This document shows positions 1-5,641 of a stretch of DNA of 5,715 nt, one piece after another. Position numbers and translations under genes: made by a program. Origin of the DNA: Mycobacteriaceae bacterium. GTDB taxonomy: Bacteria > Actinomycetota > Actinomycetes > Mycobacteriales > Mycobacteriaceae. The notes beneath the pieces were generated by a model. The model made no database searches and was not told the DNA's origin. It saw only the letters and a program-made list of their open reading frames with translations. Location of the stretch: the NCBI GenBank assembly GCA_019242135.1, contig JAFAWC010000545.1, forward strand, positions 1-5,715, written 5' to 3'. Numbering within the stretch: the stretch's first letter is position 1; each line of letters opens with the position of its first letter.

Positions 1-1
1 C

Positions 2-1006
2 GTGCACGTGCAGCTCGACGCGCGACCCGACCGGGCGGCCCAGCGCGCGCAGCAGCTGGCCGCCACCGGGATCGAGGGCCTGTTCACATTCGAGGGCCAG
101 CACGACGTGTTCCTTCCGCTGGCGGCCGCGGCGGCGACCACCGACGTGGCGCTGATGACCAATGTCGCGATCGCGTTGCCGCGCAGCCCCCTTCATCTCG
201 CCCACGCCGCCTATGATCTGCAGCTGCTTTCGGCTGGACGGTTCCGGCTCGGCCTCGGCTCGCAGATCCGGCCGCACATCGAGAGCCGCTACGGCAGCAC
301 CTGGAGCCGGCCGGCGGCCCGCATGCGCGAGACCGTGCTCGCGGTGCGCGCCATCCTCGACGCCTGGCAGCACGAACGCCGACTCGAGTTTCGCGGCGAG
401 TTCACCAAGCACACCCTGATGACCCCGGCGTTCAACCCCGGACCCAACCCGCACGGCGTCGCCCCCATCTATCTGGGAGCCCTGGGTCCCCTGATGACCC
501 GGGCGGGCGCCGAAGTCGCGGACGGCCTGCTGGTGATGCCGTTTCATTCGGTGCGGCACTTTCGCGAGCGGACGCTTCCCGCCATCGACGAGGGGCTGGC
601 CCGGGCGGGCCGAACCCGCGCCGAGCTGGACATCGTTCCCCAGGTCATCGCCGCGGTGGGCCGAACCGACTCGCAGCTGTCAAAGGCCAGCGCGGGGGTG
701 CGCACACTGCTCGCCTTCTACGGGTCGACGCCCGCCTATGTTCCGGTGCTGGAGGTGGAGGGCCGCGCCGAGCTGCAACCGCGACTCAACATGCTGTCCA
801 AGCAGATGGACATCGCGGCGATGGCGGAGCTGATCGACGACGAACTGTTGACCACTCTCGCGGTTCGCGGTAGCCCGGAGGAGTGCGCGGCCGAGATCCT
901 GCGACGTTTCAGCGATGTCGCGGATCGGGTCTGCGTGTACTTCCCCGGCTATGACGTTCCCGACGCCGACATCCGCGCACTGGCTGCGGCGCTGCGCGCC
1001 GGGTAG
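2..1006 (+). CDS. LLM-class F420-dependent oxidoreductase (TIGR03617-like)
   Basis: This is a predicted luciferase-like, TIM-barrel oxidoreductase that should use coenzyme F420 as hydride carrier in the cytoplasm; its substrate cannot be told from sequence. It reads 334 residues, close to full length for the family. Recognisable blocks are an N-terminal MxVQLD strand, FTFEGQHDVFLPL (about residues 29-41), the GRFRLGLGSQIRPHIESRYG block (about 79-98), ARMRE (about 106-110), the DFRG-like region FRGEFTKHTLMTP (about 129-141), and LIDDELL followed by AVRGSPEE near the C-terminus. These match the MSMEG_2256-type mycobacterial subfamily as I remember it. The GTG at position 2 gives an N-terminus of the expected length, but no ribosome binding site is visible because the window begins there, so the true start could lie a few codons upstream. 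An inverted repeat covers the stop codon, and the next gene begins 52 bp downstream. Confidence 0.88.
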   Translation: MHVQLDARPDRAAQRAQQLAATGIEGLFTFEGQHDVFLPLAAAAATTDVALMTNVAIALPRSPLHLAHAAYDLQLLSAGRFRLGLGSQIRPHIESRYGSTWSRPAARMRETVLAVRAILDAWQHERRLEFRGEFTKHTLMTPAFNPGPNPHGVAPIYLGALGPLMTRAGAEVADGLLVMPFHSVRHFRERTLPAIDEGLARAGRTRAELDIVPQVIAAVGRTDSQLSKASAGVRTLLAFYGSTPAYVPVLEVEGRAELQPRLNMLSKQMDIAAMAELIDDELLTTLAVRGSPEECAAEILRRFSDVADRVCVYFPGYDVPDADIRALAAALRAG

Positions 1007-1015
1007 CCGCAGCGC
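989..1015 (+). terminator. Inverted repeat over the oxidoreductase stop, possible terminator
   Basis: GCGCTGCG (989-996) can pair with CGCAGCGC (1008-1015) around an 11-nt loop that contains the TAG stop. A competing register pairs GCTGCGGC (983-990) with GCCGCAGC (1006-1013). Either gives an 8-bp, all-GC-rich stem. No T-tract follows, so it is not a canonical intrinsic terminator. The position suits partial separation of the oxidoreductase transcript from the PAS-ANTAR gene, but in DNA this GC-rich such repeats also arise by chance. Confidence 0.3.
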
Positions 1016-1046
1016 GATCCACAGCCCACGCTCGTTGGCGGTATGC

Positions 1047-1052
1047 CAAGAT
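1047..1052 (+). promoter_or_regulatory. Possible -10 element for the PAS-ANTAR gene
   Basis: CAAGAT lies exactly 6 nt before the GTG at 1059. It keeps the two most conserved bases of the mycobacterial TANNNT -10 box (A at position 2, T at position 6) but has C instead of T first. That spacing would start transcription on the GTG and give a leaderless mRNA. No clear -35 is visible. The start codon choice rests partly on this and on avoiding overlap with the upstream gene. Confidence 0.3.
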
Positions 1053-1058
1053 TTCGAG

Positions 1059-1712
1059 GTGACCGCGTCTGAGCAGGGCGATCGCGCGCCGGCGGACCGG
1101 CCGCGCGCAGGGCGGTTTAGTTGCCTGACTCGTGAGGATCGCTGGGAATGGTCTGACGAGGTCGCGCAAATGCACGGCTATGAGCCCGGAAGTGTCACGC
1201 CCACAACGGAACTGGTGCTCGCCCACAAACACCCCGACGACAAGCCGACCGTCGCCCAACTTATCGATGGGGTGCGCAGGCACGGCGTACCGTTTTCCAG
1301 CCGACACCGCATCATCGACACTCAGGGCAAGATGCATGTCGTGGTGGTCGTCGGTGACCTCAAGTACGGATCGGCTGGTGATGTCATCGGCACATCGGGG
1401 TTCTATGTCGACGTCACCGACGAATTCGACGCCGGCGTCCAGCATTCCCTCGACGAGGTCGTCGCCGCGGTCACCGAGAGCAGGGCCAAGATCAACCAGG
1501 CCATGGGGATTCTGATGCTCACACACGGTGTTTCGGCCGAGCGGGCGTTCGAGGTCCTCGCCTGGCGGTCGAAGGAGACCAACACCAAGCTGCGCACGAT
1601 CGCCGCACAGTTCGTAGCGGCGGCGGTGACAGCCGGACTGCTGAGCGAAAAGACGCGCACCGCCATCGACGAGTTGCTGCTCACAGCACACAAGGACGAT
1701 CGGAGCGGATGA
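1059..1712 (+). CDS. PAS and ANTAR domain-containing regulator
   Basis: This is a predicted cytoplasmic sensor-regulator of 217 residues: a PAS domain followed by an ANTAR domain, the RNA-binding antitermination module of the AmiR/NasR type. The PAS region spans roughly residues 28-121, with the PAS_3-like opening WEWSDEVAQMHGY, the HPDD turn (58-61) and the closing strand GFYVDVTD. A helical linker (about 123-140) leads into ANTAR (about 141-190), where AKINQAMGILM, the S-x3-AFEVL segment and NTKLRTIA fit the family signature. A longer reading frame opens at ATG 915, but it overlaps the oxidoreductase by 92 bp and its extra residues (Ser/Arg/Pro-rich) look like out-of-frame translation, so GTG 1059 is preferred. 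The stop overlaps the otsB start (ATGA), implying one transcript. The PAS ligand is not evident, and no phosphorylatable receiver domain is present. Confidence 0.9.
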   Translation: MTASEQGDRAPADRPRAGRFSCLTREDRWEWSDEVAQMHGYEPGSVTPTTELVLAHKHPDDKPTVAQLIDGVRRHGVPFSSRHRIIDTQGKMHVVVVVGDLKYGSAGDVIGTSGFYVDVTDEFDAGVQHSLDEVVAAVTESRAKINQAMGILMLTHGVSAERAFEVLAWRSKETNTKLRTIAAQFVAAAVTAGLLSEKTRTAIDELLLTAHKDDRSG

Positions 1713-2935
1713 CGACCATGCGTGCAACTATCGACCCACGCCTCCATGACGCGGTGATCTTTCTAGTCCGGCAAAGTGATTCGCTCACCGCTCTGGCTCA
1801 CAAGCTGCGCGAGGCGGGCGTCGAGACGGCCCTGCCGGATTTAGCCGACACGGACGCGGCCGGCCTGCGGGAGGCGGCGCGGACGCTGGGCGCGCGCGCG
1901 GAGCGGTCGGTGGTCGTGGCCGGCCAACCCGATGCAATCACGGCGGCGCGCGACGGCGGGATCTCGCTGGTGATCGGAGTCGGCTCGGCGGACGACGCCG
2001 AGGACCTGTTGGAGCGCGGCGCGGATGAGGTGATCGATGATCTCGCCGACGTCGAGGTACGCACCGGCGACAGGCGCATGTCGGAAATACCGAACGCCGT
2101 CGAGTCCTACCCCGCCGTGGCCGCCATCATCCGGGGCCACCGCCCCGCCGTGTGTCTTGACTACGACGGCACGTTGTCGGCCATCGTGGCCGACCCGGAG
2201 GCCGCGCAGCTGGTCGACGGCGCCGCGCAGACTCTTGCACTGCTCGCGCAACGGTGCCCGGTGGCCATTCTGTCGGGTCGCGATCTCGCCGATATTCGGG
2301 ACCGAGTGGGATTGCCCGGGCTGTGGTATGCCGGCAGCCACGGCTTCGAGTCGGTCGCTCCCGACGGCAGTTATCGGCAGAACGACGAGGCCGTCGAGGC
2401 GGTGCCGATCCTCGCGCGGGCAGCGGCCGAACTTAGCGAGAAGCTCGCGCACATCACGGGAAGTCGAGTGGAACCCAAACGTTTCGCTGTCGCCGTGCAC
2501 TATCGCGACGTCGCTGCAGACGACGTCGGCGAGGTCGTGGCCAGCGCCCACCGTGTGGGGCGGCGCGAACACTTGCGGGTCACCAACGGACGCAGGCTTG
2601 TTGAGCTGCGGCCCGACGTCGACTGGAACAAGGGCACCACGCTGAGGTGGATCTGCGACCAGATCAGCGGAGCCGCAGGGCCGGCGACCGCGGGCAGCGG
2701 AGCCGCAGGGCCGGCGACAGCGGGCAGCGACTCGGAATCGGTGATGCCGATCTACATCGGCGACGACCTGACCGACGAGGACGCGTTCGACGCGGTCAAG
2801 ACCGACGGCGTCGGCATCCTGGTGCGTCACACCGAGGACGGCGATCGCCGCTCGGCAGCCCGTTTCACGCTCACAGACCCAGACCAAGTACGTGAATTCC
2901 TCGGTCTGCTCACCGACGACCTGTCGCAGACCTGA
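1709..2935 (+). CDS. otsB: Trehalose-6-phosphate phosphatase (two-domain OtsB2 type)
   Basis: This 408-residue enzyme should hydrolyse trehalose 6-phosphate to trehalose and phosphate, the second step of the cytoplasmic OtsA-OtsB pathway. Trehalose is essential to mycobacterial envelope lipids. The C-terminal HAD phosphatase has all four motifs: DYDGT (nucleophile D151, acid/base D153), S189 in LSGRD, K308 in WNKG, and GDDLTDED (351-358). The cap carries AGSHGFE, VEPKRFAVAVHYR (254-266) and a VELRP strand. The N-terminal ~125 residues form a degenerate HAD-like domain ending in VRTGDRRMS, as in M. tuberculosis OtsB2 (391 residues); here its DxD-like site reads DAVIFLV, so it should be non-catalytic. 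Start ATG 1709 overlaps the PAS-ANTAR stop by 4 bp, with GGAG four bases upstream; ATG 1718 is an alternative. Residues 320-339 are a duplicated Gly/Ala-rich decapeptide just before motif IV, an insertion relative to the M. tuberculosis protein as remembered. Confidence 0.96.
   Translation: MTTMRATIDPRLHDAVIFLVRQSDSLTALAHKLREAGVETALPDLADTDAAGLREAARTLGARAERSVVVAGQPDAITAARDGGISLVIGVGSADDAEDLLERGADEVIDDLADVEVRTGDRRMSEIPNAVESYPAVAAIIRGHRPAVCLDYDGTLSAIVADPEAAQLVDGAAQTLALLAQRCPVAILSGRDLADIRDRVGLPGLWYAGSHGFESVAPDGSYRQNDEAVEAVPILARAAAELSEKLAHITGSRVEPKRFAVAVHYRDVAADDVGEVVASAHRVGRREHLRVTNGRRLVELRPDVDWNKGTTLRWICDQISGAAGPATAGSGAAGPATAGSDSESVMPIYIGDDLTDEDAFDAVKTDGVGILVRHTEDGDRRSAARFTLTDPDQVREFLGLLTDDLSQT
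2665..2729 (+). repeat. 30-bp in-frame tandem repeat inside otsB
   Basis: Two head-to-tail 30-bp units (2665-2694 and 2695-2724) differ by one base, C2689 versus A2719, which is a silent ACC/ACA threonine change. Five bases of a third unit follow (2725-2729). Each unit encodes the decapeptide SGAAGPATAG, so copy number can change without shifting frame. It sits in the loop before HAD motif IV, where extra flexible residues should be tolerated. This is minisatellite-like. Confidence 0.95.
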
Positions 2936-3121
2936 TCGCCTCGGGCAGCGCCAACCGGACTGCGGCGCGGAACTACGGACAAAGTTGAGCACTCTCAGGC
3001 CTTCTGGTCTTCGCGCAAGCGCTCATCCCTCGGCGACATGGTCTCGAGATTGAAGGAGCGGCGGGGGTTATCGGCGTGTCGCCGTCGCGGCGTAAGTGTC
3101 GCGGTGGTGGCCAGTGCGGCG

Positions 3122-3778
3122 TCAGTCGGTGGCGTGGTGGGGGTCGCCGGCGGTGTCGGCTTCGAACTTGGCGATCGCTTCGGCGAGACGGTGCCGCAGA
3201 AACAGCGCTGCCGCGATCCCGCACAGCAGAGCGACGACCAACCCGATCCACGAAAACCGCGACAGCCACCGCTCGGCGGCCACGCCGAGGTAGTAGACCA
3301 GTGCGGTGGTGCCACCGGCCCAGCACAACCCTCCCGCGACGTTGGCGACGAGGAAGCGGGGATAGGCCATCTTCAGCGCTCCGGCCAGCGGTCCGGCCAG
3401 TATCCGAAGTATCGCGATGAACCGGCCCAAGAACACCGCCCACGGCCCCCATTGCTGGAACACGTGTTCGGCGAAGGCGACGTGGGTCCGACCGAAGTGT
3501 TGGGGGAATCGCCGTTCGAGACGGTCGAACAGATGCATGCCGAAGCGGCGACCGATGGCGTAGCCAATGGAGTCGCCGACCACGGCTCCGACGACGGCGG
3601 CGGCGCCGACCCCGACCGGGTTGATGTCGGCGGCGTGATGGCTCGCCAGCAACGCAGCGCTGACGAGAATGACTTCGCCGGGCAACGGAATACCCAGACT
3701 TTCCAAGCCGATGACGCCTCCCACCGTCGCGTACACCGCGGGCGCGGGAATCGCGGTCAGCACAGAATCGACGTTCAC
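3122..3778 (-). CDS. dedA: DedA family membrane protein
   Basis: This 218-residue integral membrane protein belongs to the DedA/VTT (SNARE-associated) family. Members are thought to move lipids such as undecaprenyl phosphate or phospholipids across the inner membrane, using proton or ion gradients. Length and sequence closely resemble M. tuberculosis DedA (Rv2637) as I recall it. Family signatures are ESLGIPLPGE (26-35, with E26 and E35), GDSIGYAIGRRFG (68-80), the re-entrant motif FLGRFIAILR (116-125, with R119 and R125) and GPLAG (129-133). Hydrophobic stretches lie at about 12-30, 36-47, 57-75, 113-133, 143-165 and 175-195, followed by a charged cytoplasmic tail. The start is GTG 3778; an in-frame TAG lies five codons upstream (3794-3796), so no long extension is possible. 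No good Shine-Dalgarno is seen. CATTGT, 7 nt upstream of the start, is a weak leaderless-type -10. The gene converges on otsB and diverges from the kinase gene. Confidence 0.94.
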   Translation of the reverse strand: MNVDSVLTAIPAPAVYATVGGVIGLESLGIPLPGEVILVSAALLASHHAADINPVGVGAAAVVGAVVGDSIGYAIGRRFGMHLFDRLERRFPQHFGRTHVAFAEHVFQQWGPWAVFLGRFIAILRILAGPLAGALKMAYPRFLVANVAGGLCWAGGTTALVYYLGVAAERWLSRFSWIGLVVALLCGIAAALFLRHRLAEAIAKFEADTAGDPHHATD

Positions 3779-3830
3779 GAGATGAACAATGCCCTATCGA
3801 TATCCGCACGTCCGCACTACTGCGCACAAG

Positions 3831-3865
3831 GGTCACACAGGCCCCGCGACTTGTAGGATTCGCGC
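3831..3865 (+). promoter_or_regulatory. Promoter for a leaderless kinase transcript
   Basis: TAGGAT (3854-3859) matches the mycobacterial TANNNT -10 box and lies 6 nt before the kinase ATG at 3866, so initiation about 7 nt downstream falls on the A of ATG. GGTCAC (3831-3836) sits 17 bp upstream of the -10 and could act as a weak -35. There is no Shine-Dalgarno before the ATG, which fits leaderless translation, a common arrangement in mycobacteria. Confidence 0.65.
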
Positions 3866-5248
3866 ATGCCGTTGGCCGAGGGCCAGAATTTCGCGGGCTA
3901 CACGATCCTGCGGCACCTGGGCTCAGGGGGAATGGGCGAGGTCTACCTCGCGCAACACCCCCGACTGCCGCGCAACGACGCACTCAAGGTCATGCCCACC
4001 CTTTGCAGCCACGACCACGAATACCGAGAGCGGTTCAAGCGGGAAGCCGACATCGCGGCAACCCTGTGGCACCCGTCCATCGTTGAGGTCCACGATCGCG
4101 GCGAGGTCGACGACCAGCTGTGGATCGCGATGGACTACGTCGAGGGCACCGACGCTGCCAACCTGCTTCAGGAGCGCTACCCCCACGGTATGCCGCCGGA
4201 CGAGGTGGTCAAGATCATCACCGCCGTTGCAGAAGCGCTGGATTACGCCCACGAGCACCAGCTACTGCACCGCGACGTCAAACCCGCGAACATCCTTCTG
4301 TCACAGGCGGAGTCGGGTCACGAGCGAATCCTTCTCGCCGATTTCGGCATCGCCCGCTGGCTCGACGACGCCACCGGCCTCACCGGTACCAACATGACGG
4401 TCGGGACGGTGGACTACGCGCCGCCGGAGCAGTTGATGGGACAGCAATTGGATGGGCGCGCCGATCAATATGCGTTGGCCGCGACCGCTTTTCATCTGCT
4501 GACGGGAACCCCGTTGTTTCAGCATTCAAATCCGGCGGTCATCATCAGCCAGCACCTCACCGCGGACCCGCCGGCTATCGGCACCCGACGACCGGCCCTT
4601 TCGGATTTGGGGCCGGTGTTTTCGAAGGCACTCGCGAAGGCGCCCGCGGACCGCTACGACTCGTGTGTGGATTTCGCCAACGCGCTCCGCGATCGGCTGA
4701 AGGAGGTGGCCGCGCAAACGGGCGCAACCGACGTGACCGCGGCAAGGCCGGTTGCGATCGCGCCGCGGCGCCGCTCGCGGCTGCAGCGGTCCGGTGCCGG
4801 TCCGTCACGACGCCGCGCCGCCGTGATTGTCACGATTGTCGTAGCCCTGGCCGTGGTAGCAGCCTCGGCCGTCGCGCTGATGTGGCTCGGCCGCCACCAC
4901 CACGTGACGACGGCACCGCCGCAGGGACCGTCGCCAACATCAGCCCCTCCGCCGGCAAGCCCCGCACTGCCGGTCGTGCTGCTGGGTGCCGACTGCGCGA
5001 CTTTGGGCGCTGTGGGGGTCGCGTCGACGGGCGCACGGGCTTTTTGCTCCACGCTGCCGACGACAGGTCAACCGGTCTGGTCGCTGTACACCCAGGTGCC
5101 CACTCCGTCGGCGACACCGGGCCCGACCGACGAGGTCTATCCCCCGGGGATTGAGGACCAGGTGCGGTTGTGCGTCGATGAAACCCACCAGACGAGGCTG
5201 AAGTGCCGGGAAGACATCCGGCAGGGCAGCCTTTTCGGGACCCGTTGA
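3866..5248 (+). CDS. Transmembrane serine/threonine protein kinase (PknF-like)
   Basis: This 460-residue Hanks-type receptor kinase sits in the cell membrane with its kinase domain inside. The catalytic domain (about 12-272) closely resembles M. tuberculosis PknF. It has the glycine loop GSGGMGEV (19-26), ATP-binding K41, helix-C E60, catalytic HRDVKPAN (135-142, an RD kinase), DFG (159-161), and an activation loop with T173, T175, T178 and T181. The APE motif reads PPE (186-188). An Arg-rich juxtamembrane linker (301-317) precedes one membrane helix (about 318-340). The exterior part (341-460) begins with a Pro/Ser/Thr-rich stalk, then a small domain with four cysteines (C377, C394, C436, C447) split by a second Pro/Thr-rich stretch. 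The ending [17 protein letters not shown] resembles tails of other mycobacterial secreted or receptor proteins, as I remember them. The paralogue cannot be named safely, so no symbol is given. All catalytic residues are intact. Confidence 0.95.
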   Translation: MPLAEGQNFAGYTILRHLGSGGMGEVYLAQHPRLPRNDALKVMPTLCSHDHEYRERFKREADIAATLWHPSIVEVHDRGEVDDQLWIAMDYVEGTDAANLLQERYPHGMPPDEVVKIITAVAEALDYAHEHQLLHRDVKPANILLSQAESGHERILLADFGIARWLDDATGLTGTNMTVGTVDYAPPEQLMGQQLDGRADQYALAATAFHLLTGTPLFQHSNPAVIISQHLTADPPAIGTRRPALSDLGPVFSKALAKAPADRYDSCVDFANALRDRLKEVAAQTGATDVTAARPVAIAPRRRSRLQRSGAGPSRRRAAVIVTIVVALAVVAASAVALMWLGRHHHVTTAPPQGPSPTSAPPPASPALPVVLLGADCATLGAVGVASTGARAFCSTLPTTGQPVWSLYTQVPTPSATPGPTDEVYPPGIEDQVRLCVDETHQTRLKCREDIRQGSLFGTR

Positions 5249-5297
5249 GCCACGCGTGCGCGCGAGCGCCCATCAGGAGGCTCATCTTCGCGCCTGA

Positions 5298-5341
5298 CGC
5301 CTCGGGCGAGGCGGTGGGACCGTGGTTAGCGGTACCACCGC
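5298..5341. terminator. Two hairpins between convergent genes, possible bidirectional terminator
   Basis: CGCCTC (5298-5303) pairs with GAGGCG (5308-5313) around a 4-nt loop, and GCGGT (5329-5333) pairs with ACCGC (5337-5341) around 3 nt. Both lie in the 102-bp gap between the convergent kinase and small membrane protein genes, where transcripts from both sides should end. Neither stem is followed by a T-tract on either strand, so termination activity is inferred from position and structure only. Confidence 0.4.
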
Positions 5342-5350
5342 CGTCGCGTC

Positions 5351-5506
5351 CTAGAACCAGACCCGGCGACCGGCGACCGGACGACCGACCGCGCCGAAGA
5401 TGTGGAATACGATCCCAACCACCACCAGGATGGCCCCGATGACGGTGAGAATATGCAGGTGGAGCAGCAGACCCGCCACCACCAGAATGATTCCGAGAAT
5501 GATCAT
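5351..5506 (-). CDS. Small membrane protein, DUF6131-like
   Basis: This 51-residue, very hydrophobic protein has two predicted membrane helices (about residues 2-15 and 19-39) joined by a short HLHI turn, then a basic, aromatic C-terminus (GRPVAGRRVWF). The pattern MIILGIILVV...GAILVVVGIV...GRPVAGRR matches the actinobacterial DUF6131 small-protein family as I remember it; its function is unknown. The frame extends upstream to 5590 (79 residues), but ATG 5506 is chosen because AAGGAGGTGAT lies just before it, and because the hydrophobic family-like sequence begins exactly there. The extra 28 residues would be translated across the ribosome binding site and look non-conserved. Histidines at 16, 18 and 35 fall at helix ends. 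The gene converges on the kinase gene and appears to be monocistronic. Confidence 0.85.
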   Translation of the reverse strand: MIILGIILVVAGLLLHLHILTVIGAILVVVGIVFHIFGAVGRPVAGRRVWF

Positions 5507-5510
5507 GTGT

Positions 5511-5521
5511 ATCACCTCCTT
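5511..5521 (-). promoter_or_regulatory. Near-ideal Shine-Dalgarno for the small membrane protein
   Basis: On the minus strand AAGGAGGTGAT is an 11-nt match to the complement of the 16S rRNA 3' end. The GGAGG core ends 8 nt before the ATG at 5506. This settles the start codon and predicts efficient initiation. No other start in the window has a comparable site. Confidence 0.9.
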
Positions 5522-5540
5522 CTGGGAGGGGTTACCCAGA
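5521..5540 (-). promoter_or_regulatory. Hairpin abutting the Shine-Dalgarno in the 5' leader
   Basis: In the minus-strand mRNA, TCTGGG (5540-5535) can pair with CCCAGA (5526-5521) across an 8-nt loop, placing a 6-bp stem directly against the ribosome binding site and sharing its first base. CCCA (5546-5543) can alternatively pair with TGGG (5538-5535), a competing 4-bp stem that would free CCCAGA. Whether this affects translation is inference only. Confidence 0.35.
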
Positions 5541-5641
5541 TTTGGGACGCCCGGCACATAATTGCCGAACCGCGCTTTTGCCCGAAGCAATCGCCTCAGG
5601 CGCGCGTCATCCCGGCCGTACGCCGACCGCGCCCGGCGGTG

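Noticed and set aside
915..1058. A 48-codon upstream extension of the PAS-ANTAR gene from ATG 915
   Set aside because: It would overlap the oxidoreductase by 92 bp, its residues are Ser/Arg/Pro-rich like out-of-frame translation, and GTG 1059 begins just before the recognisable PAS region.
1841..2992. A 383-codon minus-strand open frame antisense to otsB
   Set aside because: otsB carries all HAD motifs in the plus frame. Long antisense frames are common in GC-rich DNA, and this product shows no recognisable domain.
2995..3039. A 14-residue minus-strand mini-ORF (MSPRDERLREDQKA) downstream of dedA
   Set aside because: It has no ribosome binding site and is too short to judge. The wider 2936-3121 gap between otsB and dedA shows only weak stems (CGGCG/CGCCG at 3072-3084, TGAG/CTCA at 2986-2997) and no convincing terminator.
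3038..3856. A 272-codon plus-strand open frame antisense to dedA
   Set aside because: The minus-strand frame encodes a clear DedA protein. The plus frame is charged and low-complexity, with no domain.
2973..3983. A 336-codon minus-strand open frame overlapping dedA and the kinase start
   Set aside because: It is extremely arginine-rich, overlaps two well-supported genes, and has no recognisable motif.
4120..5154. A 344-codon plus-strand frame within the kinase gene
   Set aside because: It is Arg/Gly-rich out-of-frame translation; the kinase motifs lie in the other frame.
5529..5546. GGGTAA on the minus strand as a SigF-type -10 for the small membrane protein
   Set aside because: No GTTT-like -35 lies at the required 15-17 nt spacing, and the match sits inside the leader hairpin near the ribosome binding site.
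5507..5590. A 28-codon N-terminal extension of the small membrane protein from 5590
   Set aside because: It would be read through the very strong Shine-Dalgarno, and the family-like hydrophobic sequence begins at ATG 5506.
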